From NCBI RefSeq assembly GCF_047663525.1, contig NC_092588.1:44522001-44586000 (forward strand): a stretch of 64,000 nt of DNA, read 5' to 3'. Position numbers and translations under genes: made by a program. Shown here in pieces: positions 1 to 12,300 of this stretch; position 1 is the stretch's first letter; each line of letters begins with the position of its first letter. This DNA is from Anas platyrhynchos. Taxonomy: Eukaryota > Chordata > Aves > Anseriformes > Anatidae. The notes beneath the pieces are model-generated. The model was given only the letters and a program-made list of their open reading frames with translations. It was not told the DNA's origin and did no database searches.

Positions 1-276
1 AGTTTTTGTTCTTAACACAAAACACAGGCTACAACTTTTTAATGATGTTACCGTATGATCTTTTCTCCTTTCATGAAAACATTGAAGTTCATCTTTGTCG
101 GAAACAAACTTGACCTTTAATGTTGCTTCATTCTCATCAAACACTGACAAACAGTCACCACCAAACACAATATCATTATCATACTTACCAAATACCATAT
201 AACATATGCCAACAACAATATCAGCTTCTTCAGTTATTTTGGACTGGAATGTTGAATTAGAAAAAAATGGGCCCAT
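1..276 (-). other. Putative coding exon or exon plus read-through, unrecognised
   Basis: On the minus strand a long pyrimidine tract ending in CCCAG (rc of 277-295) is followed by one frame that stays open from 276 to the window edge, about 91 codons in AT-rich DNA where stops are common. A strong donor, GTAAGTAT (rc of 181-188), lies inside, so the exon may be only 189-276 (88 bp, starting ATG GGC). The open frame reads like real protein (ADIVVGICYMVFG, then FGGDCLSVFDENEATLKVKF) and has an N-glycosylation-type NST. I do not recognise the family. The frame continuing past the donor argues for a larger exon cut by the window edge. It could also be chance. Confidence 0.35.
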
Positions 277-2825
277 CTGGGAAAAAAAAAAAAAAAGTAT
301 TAAAAACTAAAAATTAAATATCTAAGCTTGTACCTGCAAGCTCTCTACAGGGCTACAAGATGTTCTTTGGGGGAAAGATGGGGAGAATTTAATTTTATTT
401 TTTGAATTAGGAGTTAATTTATCTGAATACAGGGTGTGAAGAAGACAGAGACAGGTTCTTTTCAGTGGTTCCCTGTGAACATGCCAGAGGCAATGGGCAT
501 AAACTGCCCGTATTGCTCAGCTTTCCCTAGCAAATTCTTTTGTGAAAACATTTACATTAATGAAAAAGAGCTTCTGCCAACTGTCTTTATATTGGTCTGA
601 GCTGAGTTACTTGCGTAACTCAGAAAAATGCCAGAATTACCATTTATTGTCATCTGCCATTCCTTTATTCAAGGAGTCTGCTATGGGGCCGACCCTGTGA
701 CCCGGTCCAGACCTTACTGTCCATATGAAGAACGGCAGTACCAAAGTAAGGACACTAACTGCTTATATTGCAATACTTAACCTCATAGATGCACTCACAC
801 AAAGGGTTTAACACATCATCTAATTTAAGGGAGAATACCTAAGTTGAAGTTTTCTCCTAGAACTATAAATAAATAAAAAGTCCATCAGATGTGAATCTTT
901 TGTTGGTTTGTTTTTCCTTTCTCACAGATGCCATTGCTGTATTATTTTAGGAGTATTGGAGAGATTATCTGGAGCTGTTCTTGGCAAATTGAAGTTATTA
1001 CAAAAATATGGCAATGAAAGTTCAACGAAATCTTCTAAACATATTCACAAACCTTAGTCGGATAATGATACATTTCCACTGCTGGTCACATCTCACTTTC
1101 TCTGAGCTCCCATTGAGTTTCTTGTTGCAAAAAGAAAGTCTTTTTTGTGTGGTCACTGCAACCAGCCACACTCTTTCAACACACACTCAGCACAACAGCT
1201 CCCAGTGAAGTAGGAAGGACAGCTTTAGGCCTTTGGCTTGAGGGTATGAAAAAAGTCAAAGAAAAAAGCATCTGGAGACATGAAGTCACCTTAGAAAATA
1301 ATACAGCATCTAATTCATACAGCTCTACAACCCTCTGGTTCTTATTTAACCAGTGTATATCCACATTAAATAATGATCTCATAGCTGCATTACATTCTTC
1401 CAGTGTAATAAAGCTGATTACCTAAATTCATCATGTCCACCTTCCCATAGGCTGCTTATTCTCTCAGTGGTCCATCAATCCCTATTTCCTCAGTTGCTAA
1501 ATCCAGGACACCACTACGGAAACCAAAGGGTTTACATGTTTGTTCACCAGAAGTTCCATCAGAAGGAATTTTAGGCCTTCTGCATAACAGCAATAATGTT
1601 TATACTCTAATCCTTTTCCCAATATTTCTTCTATTCATTAAGCAGAAGCAGCGACAGCAAGATTTTGTATTAGAAGCCTCAGCTTTACCATTTTCCTAGT
1701 GGCCAGTGCTGCAGCATGTGACTGCCCTCAAGAGAAAATAACAAAAATAATGACAGGACATTCATCTGCCTTCTCCCTGAGGCAATCTCTTCGCAAGTTG
1801 GAAGAGACTATGTGAAGGCCAAGAACTGCCAAAAATCCAGCATTTCTGTCCATAATAAAAACATGTTAATTCTTTTGTCAGTTAAATAACAAAATATAAA
1901 AAGATAGAAGTGATATCAGATTCAAATAAAAACAACCCAGTTAAGACAGAACTAGAAGTATAATAATTTTCAAATACCTTTAAATAATAATTTATTTTTT
2001 CTACTAAAGAAGCATCATACGTAGTTCTGTATGAGTTGTTTTTTTTTTTTAAATTGGTTCTCCATACTTTTTAATCACCTGTATCCATTAGATGTGTGAC
2101 ATAAAGCAAATTACTATGTTCCAATTAAAAAAAAAAAAAAAAATCTCAGAAATCTTCTCATTTTCCATTTTTAAAAAGGTTTACTATCTGTAATTTTGAC
2201 AAAAAAAAAAAAAAAAAAAAAAAAGCTATCAGAACACAGAACATACAGACAGAAACTTGCATGATTTTACAATACATGAAAGAATAAGGAGCAGACAGAA
2301 ATCTTTACTGATAAACAACAGATTTTTCTTTTTTTGTCATGGCCATAAAAGTGAAGTCATGATATTAGCTGCCATAAAAATGTATTAGACTTCAACTACT
2401 CATTCACTTGTATGAATAAACATTTTTATATACAAATTTCTGTTCGCTTATTTTGTTCACTTACATTGTCATTTCAGCATGCAATCATAAAGCAAGTTGG
2501 CTATGCATGCATGCATGGATGCATTGAGATCCTATCATTGTTCAGCCTTATGGAAAATTCTTTTAGAAATTAATTTGTTTTTCATTCTGGTTATAAATGG
2601 CCATATTTTTGGAGCACAGGATTGAAATCATGCTCATCTCCAACATCATGTCACTCCACCTTCTATAAATAATGCTTGCTGGAAGGACTAATTAGAAGTC
2701 AAAGAGCATTGTGTCATGTGTGCAGTAGCTTATCCTTGAATGTGCAAGGGCTATTTCTGCAAGAAAAATCAAAGATACATATCAAGGGCTCTGATGCGAC
2801 AAATCAATAAATTACCTTTAGGTCT
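277..2825. other. AT-rich non-coding stretch
   Basis: No convincing gene. It holds a CR1 shard (432-507), A-runs at about 2127-2143 and 2201-2224, and a short ATGC repeat near 2504. The small open frames have no family features. Confidence 0.5.
432..507 (+). mobile_element. CR1 LINE shard
   Basis: The stretch with TTCTTTTCAGTGGTTCCC and GAGGCAATGGGCATAAACTG matches the late ORF2 region of CR1 (the 'gacaggacaagaggcaatgggcacaaactg' segment known from avian copies). It is short, old and non-coding. Confidence 0.5.
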
Positions 2826-2910
2826 TAAAATCATAGAATCATAGAAAGGCTTGGGTTGGAATGGACCTTAAAGATCACATAGTTCCAACTGCCTGCTATG
2901 GGCAGAATAC
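2826..2910 (-). mobile_element. CR1 3' end fragment
   Basis: Read on the minus strand it ends in ATTCTATGATT, preceded by the usual CR1 3' UTR (rc of TTGGGTTGGAATGGACCTTA). Only the 3' UTR remains. Confidence 0.75.
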
Positions 2911-2940
2911 ATTGAGTAAAGATATGTTTATGAAGTATGG

Positions 2941-2970
2941 ATTCTATAGTCCTATCCTATCCTATCCTAT
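2941..2970. repeat. (TCCTA)n short tandem repeat
   Basis: Four to five copies of TCCTA lie between a minus-strand CR1 tail and the start of a plus-strand CR1. It may be a decayed CR1-type 3' microsatellite. Confidence 0.6.
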
Positions 2971-4186
2971 GGCACATGGAAAATAAAGAGGTGATTGGTG
3001 ACAGCTTACATGGCTTCACCTGACAAATCTGGTTACCTTCTATGATGGGTTACAACATTGGTGGATAAAGGAAGAGCAACTGACATCATCTACCTGGACT
3101 TGTACCAAGCATTTGACACTGTCACCCATGATATCCTGGTCTTTAAATTGGAGCAAGATGTGTTTGACAAATGGATCACTCAGTGGGTAAGGAATTGGTT
3201 GAACGGTTGCACTCAAATAGTTGTGGTCAACGGCTCAATGTCCAGGTAGAAATCAGTAGAGTGGTGTTCCTCAGGGATCAGTATTGGGACCAATGTTTAA
3301 CACTTTTGTCAGTGATATGGACAGTGAAACTGAGTGCACCCTCAGCAAGTTTGCTGATGACACCAAGATATATGGTGTGGGCAGAGGGACCTGGACAGGC
3401 TTGAGAAGTTGGCCTATGTGAAACTCATGAAGTTCAACAAGGTCAAGTGCAAAGTCCTGCATCTGTTATGGGGCAATGCCAAGCACAAATAGAGGCTGGG
3501 CAGAGAATGGATTGAGAACAGTCCTGAGGAGAAAGACCTGGGGGTGCTGGTGGATGATAATCTTGACATGAGCTGTCAATGTGCATTTGCAGCCCAGAAG
3601 GCCAACTGTATTCGGGGCTGCATCAAGAGAAGTGAGGACAGCAGGTCAAGGGAGGTCATTCTCCCCTTCTTCTCTGCTCTTGTGAGTCCCCCACGTGGAG
3701 TGTTGTGTTCAGCTCTGGGACCCCCAACATAAAGACATAGATATGAATCTAGAGGATGGTCATGAAAATGACTAAGGGGCTGAAGCACCCATTAAGGTGG
3801 ATGATCAAGGGGCTGGAGCCTATGAAGGCTCCAGGGAGATCTTGTAGTGTCCTTCCAGTACCTACAGGGGGCCTACAGATAATATGGGGAGGGACTTTTA
3901 TCAGGCAGATAGAACAATGGGGAATAGTTTTAAAATAAAAGAGGGTAGATTTAGATTAGATATTAGGAATATTTTTTTTTATTTAAGAGGGTGCTGAGAC
4001 ACTGGCACAGGTTGCGCAGAGGATTTGTGATGCCCCATCCTTGGAAATGTTCCAAGGCCAGACTGGATGAGGCTTTGAGCTACATGGTCTAGTGTGACAT
4101 GTCACAGCCTGTGGCAGGGGAGATGGAATTACATGTATATGATCTTTAAGGTCCCTTTCAACCCAAACCTTTTTATGGTTCTAAAA
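2970..4186 (+). mobile_element. CR1 LINE, 5'-truncated, decayed ORF2
   Basis: It starts in the reverse transcriptase domain (HGFT, then a degraded [16 protein letters not shown] that corresponds to the CR1 motif [13 protein letters not shown]) and runs through the KFADDT-equivalent region at about 3348 to a 3' UTR ending near 4186 (TCCCTTTCAACCCAAACC). The reading frame is broken by several frameshifts and stops, so only pieces of 60-77 codons remain open. It is an old, dead copy lacking ORF1 and the endonuclease. Confidence 0.85.
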
Positions 4187-4599
4187 TGGTACAGATACAG
4201 AACAAAACAATGACAATTGAGTGACAATTTACAACAGAAACATGTTAGTTTTGTCTCTCAAAACGTGATAAAGAAGATTACTTGCTATACTGCCATGTCT
4301 TCTAAGCTGAAACCACCTTTCTGAAGTTTTAAAAATAAATTATCAGTACAATATAACAGAAAGGTTATTGCTTGCTAGAAAAAGAACTGACTGAGAATAA
4401 AGAATTGACAGAGTGAAACAGTATTTTTTTTGTCCACACAACAAAAAGTCTCATCAATCTTGACTAGGTCACAGTTATCCAGGGAACAACTGGGTCCAAC
4501 GGAATTTATTTTCATCCACACTTAGTGAAATGGTTATTATAATTTACATAAATGCACACTGCTGCTGTTAACATTTATGCTTTGACTTAGCAAACTAGG
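4187..4599. other. AT-rich spacer
   Basis: Unique-looking AT-rich sequence between two CR1 fragments. I see nothing in it. Confidence 0.5.
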
Positions 4600-4874
4600 C
4601 TATATTGGAAGAGAAAAAAGAAGCAGAAGCTGATGAGAAAATAAGGAAAAAATTCTTTATTCAGAGCAGGGTGAGGCACTGGAACAGGTTGCCCAGAGAA
4701 GCAGTGGATGCCCCTTCCCTGTTAATGTTCAAGACCAGGTTGAATATTCAAGGCCAGGCTGGATGGGGCTTTGAACAACCTGATCTAGTGGGATGTATCC
4801 CTGCCCATGATGGGGGGAGGGAATTTTAAGATGTTTAAGGTCCCTTCCAACCCAAACCATTCTATGATTCTACA
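4600..4874 (+). mobile_element. CR1 3' fragment
   Basis: It encodes the end of ORF2 ([22 protein letters not shown]) and continues through the 3' UTR to CATTCTATGATTCTA at about 4874. Severely 5'-truncated, with a small internal duplication around 4733-4760. Confidence 0.8.
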
Positions 4875-5390
4875 TGATCCCACCACACTGGGCATGTCCT
4901 GATTAAAAAAAAAAAAAAAAAGGAAAATACATTAATGAAATGCTATATTTAATAGTACTTGACACATTACTTCAAGATTTACTTTGGTTTTATTTCAAAA
5001 GATTTGAAAGCAGATTGCTTTACTGAAATTTTTGCACAACCCAAAATTTTTCTTTTTTTTTCAACACGGCTAAATTACCTGGAATACCACTTATTTACAA
5101 AGTTTTTATCTCAATGTCAGCAATTCATGGAGGTTACCCATTGCATTCCATATGGATTTATATTCTGTGAATGACTAGATATTTGCAGTTTGGTTGCCTA
5201 AGAAGTCTCTTCCCTTCCTGCAATAATAATTACTGCTTATAGTAGCAGTGGACAGCTGTTCATTTCTGTCATTGCTCTAAAGTAGATGGAACAGTCACCC
5301 CTGTGTTTTGTGCATGGGGTCCATGACTTGAAGTCATTTCCCAGTGAGTCTGCCAGCATCTCAATTGATTAGCCTCTTAGTAAGTCTTAG
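4875..5390. other. AT-rich spacer with A-run
   Basis: Contains an A-run at about 4904-4921 and AT-rich DNA. No gene seen. Confidence 0.5.
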
Positions 5391-5480
5391 AATAACAGAA
5401 TCATAAAACATCTGAGTTGGAACTGACCCACAAGGATCATCAAGTCCTGGGTCCACCAACTCACATAGTAGTCACAGCCT
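5391..5480 (-). mobile_element. Older CR1 3' UTR fragment
   Basis: Minus-strand CR1 3' end: the rc of CAGAATCATAAAACATCTG plus the 'ggatcatcaagtcctgggtccacca' type 3' UTR. It directly adjoins the 3' end of the young CR1 at 5492. Its TCCTGGGTCCACCAA (5445-5459) recurs at 9288-9302. Confidence 0.6.
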
Positions 5481-5578
5481 GTTGAAGTTTACAGAATCAC
5501 AGAATCACAGAATTTCTAGGTTGGAAGAGACCTCAAGATCATCGAGTCCAACCTCTAACCTAACACTAACAGTCCCCA

Positions 5579-8377
5579 CTAAACCATATCCCTAAGCTCT
5601 ACATCTAAACGGCTTTTGAAGACTTCCAGGGATGGTGACTCCACCACCTCCCTGGGCAGCCGGTTCCAGTGCCTAACAACCCTTTCAGTAAAGAAATTCT
5701 TCCTAACATCTAACCTAAAACTCCCCTGGCGTAACTTTAGCCCATTCCCCCTCGTCCTGTCACCAGGCACATGGGAGAACAGGCCAACCCCCACCTCGCT
5801 ACAGCCTCCTTTAATGTACTTATACAGAGCAATAAGGTCACCCCTGAGACTCCTCTTCTCTAGGCTGAACAAGCCCAGCTCCTTCAGCCGCTCCTCGTAG
5901 GACTTGTTCTCCAGGCCCCTCACCAGCTTCGTCGCCCTTCTTTGGACCCGCTCAAGCACCTCGATGTCCTTCTTGTAGCGAGGGGCCCAAAACTGAACAC
6001 AGTACTCGAGGTGCGGCCTCACCAGAGCCGAGTACAGGGGGACGATCACCTCCCTAGCCCTGCTGGTCACAGTGTTTCTGATACAAGCCAGGATGCCGTT
6101 GGCCTTCTTGGCCACCTGAGCACACTGCTGGCTCATATTCAGCCGACTGTCCACCATCACTCCCAGGTCCTTCTCTGCCTGGCAGCTCTCCAACCATTCC
6201 TCTCCCAGCCTGTAGTTCTGCTTGGGGTTATTGCGGCCCAGGTGCAGGACCCGGCACTTGGCCTTGTTGAATTTCATACAGTTGACCTCAGCCCATCGGT
6301 GCAGCCTATCCAGATCCTCCTGCAGAGCCTTCCTACCCTCGAACAGATCGACACACGCACCTAGCTTGGTGTCATCTGCAAACTTACTGAGGGTGCACTC
6401 AGTGCCGTCATCCAGATCATTGATGAAGATGTTAAAGAGGACCGGCCCCAGCACCAAGCCCTGGGGGATGCCACTAGTGACTGGCCTCCAACTAGACTTG
6501 GCTCCATTTACCACAACTCTTTGGGCCCGGCTATCCAGCCAGTTTCTAACCCAACGAAGCGTGCGCCAGTCCAAGCCAAGAGCAGCCAGTTTCTTGAGGA
6601 GAATGCTGTGGGAGGCGGTGTCAAAAGCCTTGCTGAAGTCAAGGTAGACCACATCCACAGCCTTTCCCTCATCCACCGAGCGCGTCACTTTGTCGTAGAA
6701 GGAGATCAGGTTCGTCAAGCAGGACCTGCCTTTCATAAACCCATGCTGGCTGGGCCTGATCGCCTGCTTGCCCTTCAAGTGCCGCATGATGACTCCCAAG
6801 AGGATCTGCTCCATGAGCTTCCCTGGTACTGAGGTCAAACTGACCGGCCTGTAGTTCCCCGGGTCTGCCCTCCGGCCCTTCTTGTAGATGGGCGTCACAT
6901 TTGCTAGCCGCCAGTCAGCTGGGACCTCCCCCGATAGCCAGGACTGCTGATAAATGATGGATAGGGGCTTGGCCAGCTCCTCTGCCAGTTCTCTCAGTAC
7001 CCTTGGGTGGATTCCATCCGGCCCCATCGACTTGTGCACATCCAAGTGCCGTAGCAGGTCACCAACCAGTTCTTCGTGGATGGTGAGGGCCACATCCTGC
7101 TCCCCGTCCCCTTCCACCAGTTCTGGGTACTGGGTATCCAGAGAGCAACCGGTTTTGCCGCTAAAGACTGAGGCAAAGAAGGCATTAAGCACCTCCGCCT
7201 TTTCCTCATCTCTTGTAACTAAGTTTCCCCCTGCATCCAGTAAAGGATGGAGATTCTCCCTAGTCCTCCTTTTTGTGTTGATGTATTTATAAAAGCGTTT
7301 TTTGTTATCTTTAACAGCAGTAGCCAGATTGAGCTCCAGATGAGCTTTGGCCTTCCTAATCTTGTCCCTGCACAGCCTCGCTACATCCTTATAGTCCTCC
7401 TTAGTGGCCTGCCCAATTTTCCAAAGATTATAAACCCTCTTTTTTCTCCTAAGCTCAAGCCACAATTCTCTGTTGAGCCAGGCTGGTCTTCTTCCCCGCT
7501 GGCTCATCTTTGGGCGCATGGGAATAGACCGCTCCTGCGCCATTAGGATTTGCCTCTTAAAGAGCGCCCAGCCTTTCTGGACCCCTCTGCCCTTCAGAAC
7601 CGCCTCCCATGGGACTCCACCAACTAGTGTCCTGAGCAGCCCAAAGTCAGCCCTCCGAAAGTCCAATACAGTGGTTTTACTGGTTCCCTTCCTGGCCCCG
7701 CCAAGAATAGTGAACTCCACCATTTCGTGGTCACTCTGCCCAAGACAGCTCCCGACAATCACATCCTCCACCAGTCCTTCTCTGTTTGTGAAGAGAAGGT
7801 CTAGCAGGGCACCACCCCTGGTAGGTTCACTAATCAGCTGCGTCAGGAAGCTATCTTCCACTTTCTCCAGAAACCTCCTAGACTGCTTCCTCTGGGCTGT
7901 GTTGTGCTTCCAGCATATGTCAGGGAAGTTGAAGTCACCCACGAGTACAAGCGCCGACGATTTCGCAACTTCTGTCAGCTGCCTGTAGAACTCCTCATCC
8001 ATCTCCTCATCCTGGTTCGGCGGTCTATAGCAGACCCCGACCAGGACACTAGCCTTGTTGTCCCTGCCGATCCTAACCCAAAGGGACTCGATCTTGTCAT
8101 TCCTAGCCTCGAGTTCTACAACATCGAAAGACTCTGTAATATAGAGAGCCACACCGCCACCCCTTCTGTGCTGCCTGTCCCTTCTGAAGAGCCTATAGCC
8201 AGGCATCGCAGCACTCCAGACATGAGACTGGTCCCACCACGTTTCCGTGATGGCAACCAAGTCGTAGCCTGCCCGCTGCACGATGGCTTCCAGCTCCTCC
8301 TGTTTGTTACCCATGCTGCGTGCATTGGTGTAGATGCACTTCAGCTGGGCCTTTACCTTATCCTCCGGCCTTGCCAT
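5579..8377 (-). CDS. CR1 ORF2: endonuclease-reverse transcriptase
   Basis: This is the CR1 ORF2 protein, which nicks target DNA and copies the element RNA by target-primed reverse transcription. The ATG at 8377 (MARPEDKVK) is preferred; the frame extends 5 codons upstream only through a GTG. The product is 932 aa. The N-terminal APE-type endonuclease shows TNARS, AITETWW, VLVGDFN and QSDHEM. The reverse transcriptase shows [46 protein letters not shown] and the catalytic KFADDTKLG. The usual C-terminal region follows ([29 protein letters not shown]). All catalytic motifs I expect are present and no stop interrupts it. Whether it is active cannot be told: the copy lacks its 5' promoter region. 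Confidence 0.9.
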   Translation of the reverse strand: MARPEDKVKAQLKCIYTNARSMGNKQEELEAIVQRAGYDLVAITETWWDQSHVWSAAMPGYRLFRRDRQHRRGGGVALYITESFDVVELEARNDKIESLWVRIGRDNKASVLVGVCYRPPNQDEEMDEEFYRQLTEVAKSSALVLVGDFNFPDICWKHNTAQRKQSRRFLEKVEDSFLTQLISEPTRGGALLDLLFTNREGLVEDVIVGSCLGQSDHEMVEFTILGGARKGTSKTTVLDFRRADFGLLRTLVGGVPWEAVLKGRGVQKGWALFKRQILMAQERSIPMRPKMSQRGRRPAWLNRELWLELRRKKRVYNLWKIGQATKEDYKDVARLCRDKIRKAKAHLELNLATAVKDNKKRFYKYINTKRRTRENLHPLLDAGGNLVTRDEEKAEVLNAFFASVFSGKTGCSLDTQYPELVEGDGEQDVALTIHEELVGDLLRHLDVHKSMGPDGIHPRVLRELAEELAKPLSIIYQQSWLSGEVPADWRLANVTPIYKKGRRADPGNYRPVSLTSVPGKLMEQILLGVIMRHLKGKQAIRPSQHGFMKGRSCLTNLISFYDKVTRSVDEGKAVDVVYLDFSKAFDTASHSILLKKLAALGLDWRTLRWVRNWLDSRAQRVVVNGAKSSWRPVTSGIPQGLVLGPVLFNIFINDLDDGTECTLSKFADDTKLGACVDLFEGRKALQEDLDRLHRWAEVNCMKFNKAKCRVLHLGRNNPKQNYRLGEEWLESCQAEKDLGVMVDSRLNMSQQCAQVAKKANGILACIRNTVTSRAREVIVPLYSALVRPHLEYCVQFWAPRYKKDIEVLERVQRRATKLVRGLENKSYEERLKELGLFSLEKRSLRGDLIALYKYIKGGCSEVGVGLFSHVPGDRTRGNGLKLRQGSFRLDVRKNFFTERVVRHWNRLPREVVESPSLEVFKSRLDVELRDMV

Positions 8378-8433
8378 TGCTCCCCCTGGCACAGCCTCAA
8401 CAGTTCTTGCTTCAGCCCCATCCCCCTTCTTAC

Positions 8434-9152
8434 CTAGTTTAAAGCCCTATCAATGAGCCCCGCCAGCTCCTGGCCCAGGATCCTTTTTCCCCTAAAGGAT
8501 AGGGACCCGTCTACGGCCATCAGACCAGGTGCTGAGTAAACTGCCCCATGGTCGAAAAACCCAAGATTTCTGCGTAGGCACCAGCCCCGGAGCCACGTGT
8601 TTAACAGGTGGGCTTTCCTTGTCCTCTCCGTACCCCTCCCTGTCAACGTAGGGATGGACGAAAATACTACCTGCACTCCTGCTCCGTCCACTAACTGTCC
8701 CAGCCCCCTAAAGTCTCTTTTGATAGCCTTCAGGCTTCTGTCATCAATGTCATCACTGCCCGCCTGGACTATCAGGAGAGGATAATAATCAGAGGTGCGT
8801 ACCAGGTAGGGGAGCTTCCTGGCAACATCCCTGACCCTGGCCCCAGGGAGGCAGCAGACTTCCCTACGGGTAGGGTCAGGCCGACAAATAGGGCCCTCTG
8901 TCCCCCTAAGGATAGAGTCTCCCACGACAATCACCCTTCTTTCTTTCTTGGTGGAGGCAGTCCTGATGCGTGGAGTTGACCTCCTCGCCCTAGGCATCCT
9001 CCTGGGAACACTTTCTATCCCTTCCTCAGTTGCTGGTCTCTCAATCTCCAGGGCCTCAAACCTGTTTCGTAAGGGCACCTGGGAAGGTGGGGCCGGAAGG
9101 GGAGGGCATCGCCTGCCATGTCGCGCAGGGACCTGTCTCCACTCCTCCTCAG
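8434..9152 (-). CDS. CR1 ORF1, 5'-truncated esterase (SGNH-type) region
   Basis: ORF1 of CR1 encodes a nucleic-acid chaperone-like protein with an SGNH hydrolase (esterase) domain. The open frame ends at 8434, 57 bases before the ORF2 ATG. The block I motif is clear ([11 protein letters not shown]), followed by [14 protein letters not shown] and [12 protein letters not shown]. The C-terminal block reads [13 protein letters not shown] where related ORF1 proteins usually have DG-x-H-LS, so the catalytic histidine seems missing. The start is lost: the nearest in-frame start-like codon at 9078 is GTG, and the frame stays open upstream ([12 protein letters not shown]) to the truncation point. Confidence 0.7.
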
Positions 9153-9285
9153 AGTTTAAGAAGTGTTTGAACTGTGCACCTAGTCACATAGTCTGAATTT
9201 TTGGGTAGACCTGTGTGGTGCCAGGGGTTGGACTCAATGATCCTTATGGGTACCTTCCAACTTGGGATATTCTATGATTCTATGA
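9153..9285 (+). mobile_element. CR1 3' tail, opposite orientation
   Basis: It encodes the last residues of ORF2 (KKCLNCAPSHIV, stop) and continues with the CR1 3' UTR (GGTTGGACTCAATGATCC, CCTTCCAAC) to ATTCTATGATTCTATG at 9285. It abuts the 5' end of the minus-strand CR1 head to head, and is followed at once by a copy of the 15-bp word seen at 5445. Confidence 0.8.
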
Positions 9286-9302
9286 ACTCCTGGGTCCACC
9301 AA

Positions 9303-12300
9303 AGAAAAAAAAAAAAAACACCAAGCCTTAGGACTCAGAGGTGCATTTAGAATTTCCCTCATTTTTTTCCAGATATCTATAGACTAGACAAATTAAACAA
9401 GTTGATCTGCTGCTCATACCATCAAAATAGTGAATGTGAATAATTCCTTGCAGTATTAAGAAAAAATAAATGAAATTACAGATACTTCCATAATATTTCA
9501 TAGGCAAAAGGATAGTAAAAATACCTAGATTTACTACTAGTCACTTTAAAAGTAAAATGCAAAATAAATTAAATAAATTTGCATTTGCCTGTTCAGTGCA
9601 TCTATTGATGTTTCTTGTGATTATTCAACTAATGAATTGGTCTACATTTGCACAAATTCTTTTATTTATTTCAAGGCAGAAATCTGCATTGTCTACATTT
9701 GAGATAAAAAGTAGGCTTTGTACAGAAGTTATGTCTTAAGCATCTTATGTTCTCTATATAATTTCTCATACTCAAAGTAATAAACTGATAAGATGGGACA
9801 AAGAAGGTTTGATCTAGATGACTCCAATTTCTTCTCATTTTCTCTTTTCCAGTAAAGCATCCCCCTAAATCACGGTTATTTCTCCTCAACCTCATCATCT
9901 ATTCTCTTCACTGCCTTTTCTCTTCCCACAATCAATTTTTAATGTAAAATATACTAGCAAAATCACATTTTAATATTCTTGCAGTTATCAATTTCAAAAT
10001 TTCTTTATAAATCTTGCTTGTATATGCAACCAGAGAAGAACAGGGGGAAATGAGAAATAAATGCTTTGTTTCAGTATTGCTCCTTTATGAATCTGAAGAT
10101 AAAGCATTCAGATAAAACAAATAAATGGAAAAATAAAAATAAAAAGCCACTTACGAACCTATACGAACCTATAAGAACATATGTTCCATGTTCAGAGTAA
10201 GGTCTTCAAATATCAGTTTATACATAGGAGCTAGGTCTTCAACTGATTTACATTTCTGTAACTCATATACTGTAATCAGCAAAGGACCCATCAACTTCCA
10301 GACCAGCCCCCTGAATTACAAAGCATGAGCACATTATAATTTCTTTTTGCAGAAGCTTATAGTTTTAGCTTATAGTTTTAAGTCAACTTTTCTAAATCCC
10401 TAGTCAACATTTTCTAAAGGTTAATTATTCTCAATATGGATTTTTTTTTTTACGTCTTTCTTTTTTCATAATTAACCTGAATTTGTCTAGCATCAGCTGC
10501 CAAACACTGACTTATATTTTTACCCTTAAGCACTGAAAACAAAACAAAACAAAACAAAGCAAAACAAAAAACACCACTCTGATATTAGAAATCTGCTCCC
10601 CAAATACACAGTTGCATAGGATATTGCAGTTGTCTTCATCACCTGGGTTAAATAGATTGAGTTTCTTAATTATCTTACGAGGGAACTTTTTAAATCATTC
10701 TTGAAGATTTTCCTGGCTCCTTCCCATTTCTACAGTCTGTATTTCTCTTGCTGTGGGACAAGGATTCTAACTCCCTAAAAAATCTTAATGAATGCAGTAC
10801 CTAACTTCTCCTATTTAATATTTCCCTATTTAGATATGCAAAACTAATATTTCTTCTCAGTCACAGAGTTGCAATGGGAACTCATTGGTCAAGCATAAAT
10901 TACTGTTGCTGTTAAGCTTTTTTTTTTTCTAATACTGTGGACTGTTTGATGAACGTAGGTGTATGCCTTTGTATTTGATTGGTCTGTCTCTCTTTATAAC
11001 AAAGCAAAGATTTCTTCTAAACCACTACTGGAAAAATAAATAAATAAATGAATAAATAAAATAAAGTCAGACAGGAGCAGTCCTATGGATTATCTAGTTT
11101 ATATTTTTCCCCCTCTGCTACTTTTCAAGTTCCTTCAGATAAGCATTTTAGAAACCTGATATATTACACATTGATTTTTTATTGTTCTTTCTAGCAAAAT
11201 AACTATACATATGCCAAATAACACTACTAAAGAACCAAGCCAGTAGTACTTACAACCACCAATGAAACAGTGCACTAAGTTCTTGAAAAATTCTGGCCAA
11301 ATTCAAGGTATATCTCTGTTGGAGTGTTTTATTTTGCTTTCCACAAAATTCAAAGCACTATGGTGCCTGAAACAAATTCGTAGGAGATGTTAACAAGCTG
11401 CTTCCTCAGGTGATTATTTCTATAGTTACAGTAGATTATTCCTCTATAGTCATTTACCTGCTTGCTGTGGATCAGTGGCAGACCTGGCCATTATATGAGC
11501 AGTACAAAGAGAATTTTGAATTGCCAACTTAATTAATACATTTCCATTTTATACCATAAAATATCTATACTCAATTAAAAACAGGAAAAACACTTCATGG
11601 ATTATATATTTAACCAACACAATATGGACAATACTTCCACTGTACTTTTACCAACAACTATTAGCTGAAGAACTCTCCGAATTAATTTCAAGTAGAGATT
11701 TTATTTGAATATCTTGGGGCCTCCTAGCAAATGGGAGAAAAAATGTCAAGTTTTACTTTCTAATTATTTGCACATAGCCATATTACAAAGTACTAAAACT
11801 TAAGGGAAAAAAAATATATATATTCTCTTTACTCCATTGTTATAATCTCCTTGTCAGATCATTAAATTATGATTTTAGCTGTTCATCTGAGCATTGTAAT
11901 TAATGACAGAAACAATTAATTTGACACTGAGGCCTAAAACAATTGATTCCTCTTGGGGAAATTAAATTCTCCTATTGGTCTTTGGGGAAAAGAGGAATAA
12001 CAGAAAAAATGTCAAATAAATAATGCTCAAATTTATTCATAGAGCACGTGAACTCTTTAGAAAGACTTTCTGTTCTAATCATCAAGTGTTTGTTTCATTA
12101 AAGGATGTGAATGTTTAGTAGCATATACAGAAGATCATTGACTCTTAAAAGATATATGTAGATGCTTTACAAAATGAAAAGAACTCTGAAAGAGTTCTTC
12201 ACTGAAAGAACTCTGCCTGAGGTAGGATATTTTTCCATTTTATTCACACAGAACTTCACGTCATGCAAGAGATATATGATGGGGATGTATGGTGCTGTAT

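Larger units (their letters stand above)
5492..9152 (-). mobile_element. Near full-length CR1 LINE with uninterrupted ORF2
   Basis: It runs on the minus strand from a 5'-truncated ORF1 (about 9152) through a complete ORF2 to a 3' UTR that ends in ATTCTGTGATTCTGT repeats at 5492. At about 3.66 kb it lacks the 5' UTR and the beginning of ORF1. The long open frames mark it as much younger than other CR1 pieces in the left part. Its 5' boundary is set where minus-strand ORF1 coding stops making sense and a plus-strand CR1 tail begins, so it is approximate to some tens of bases. Confidence 0.85.
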
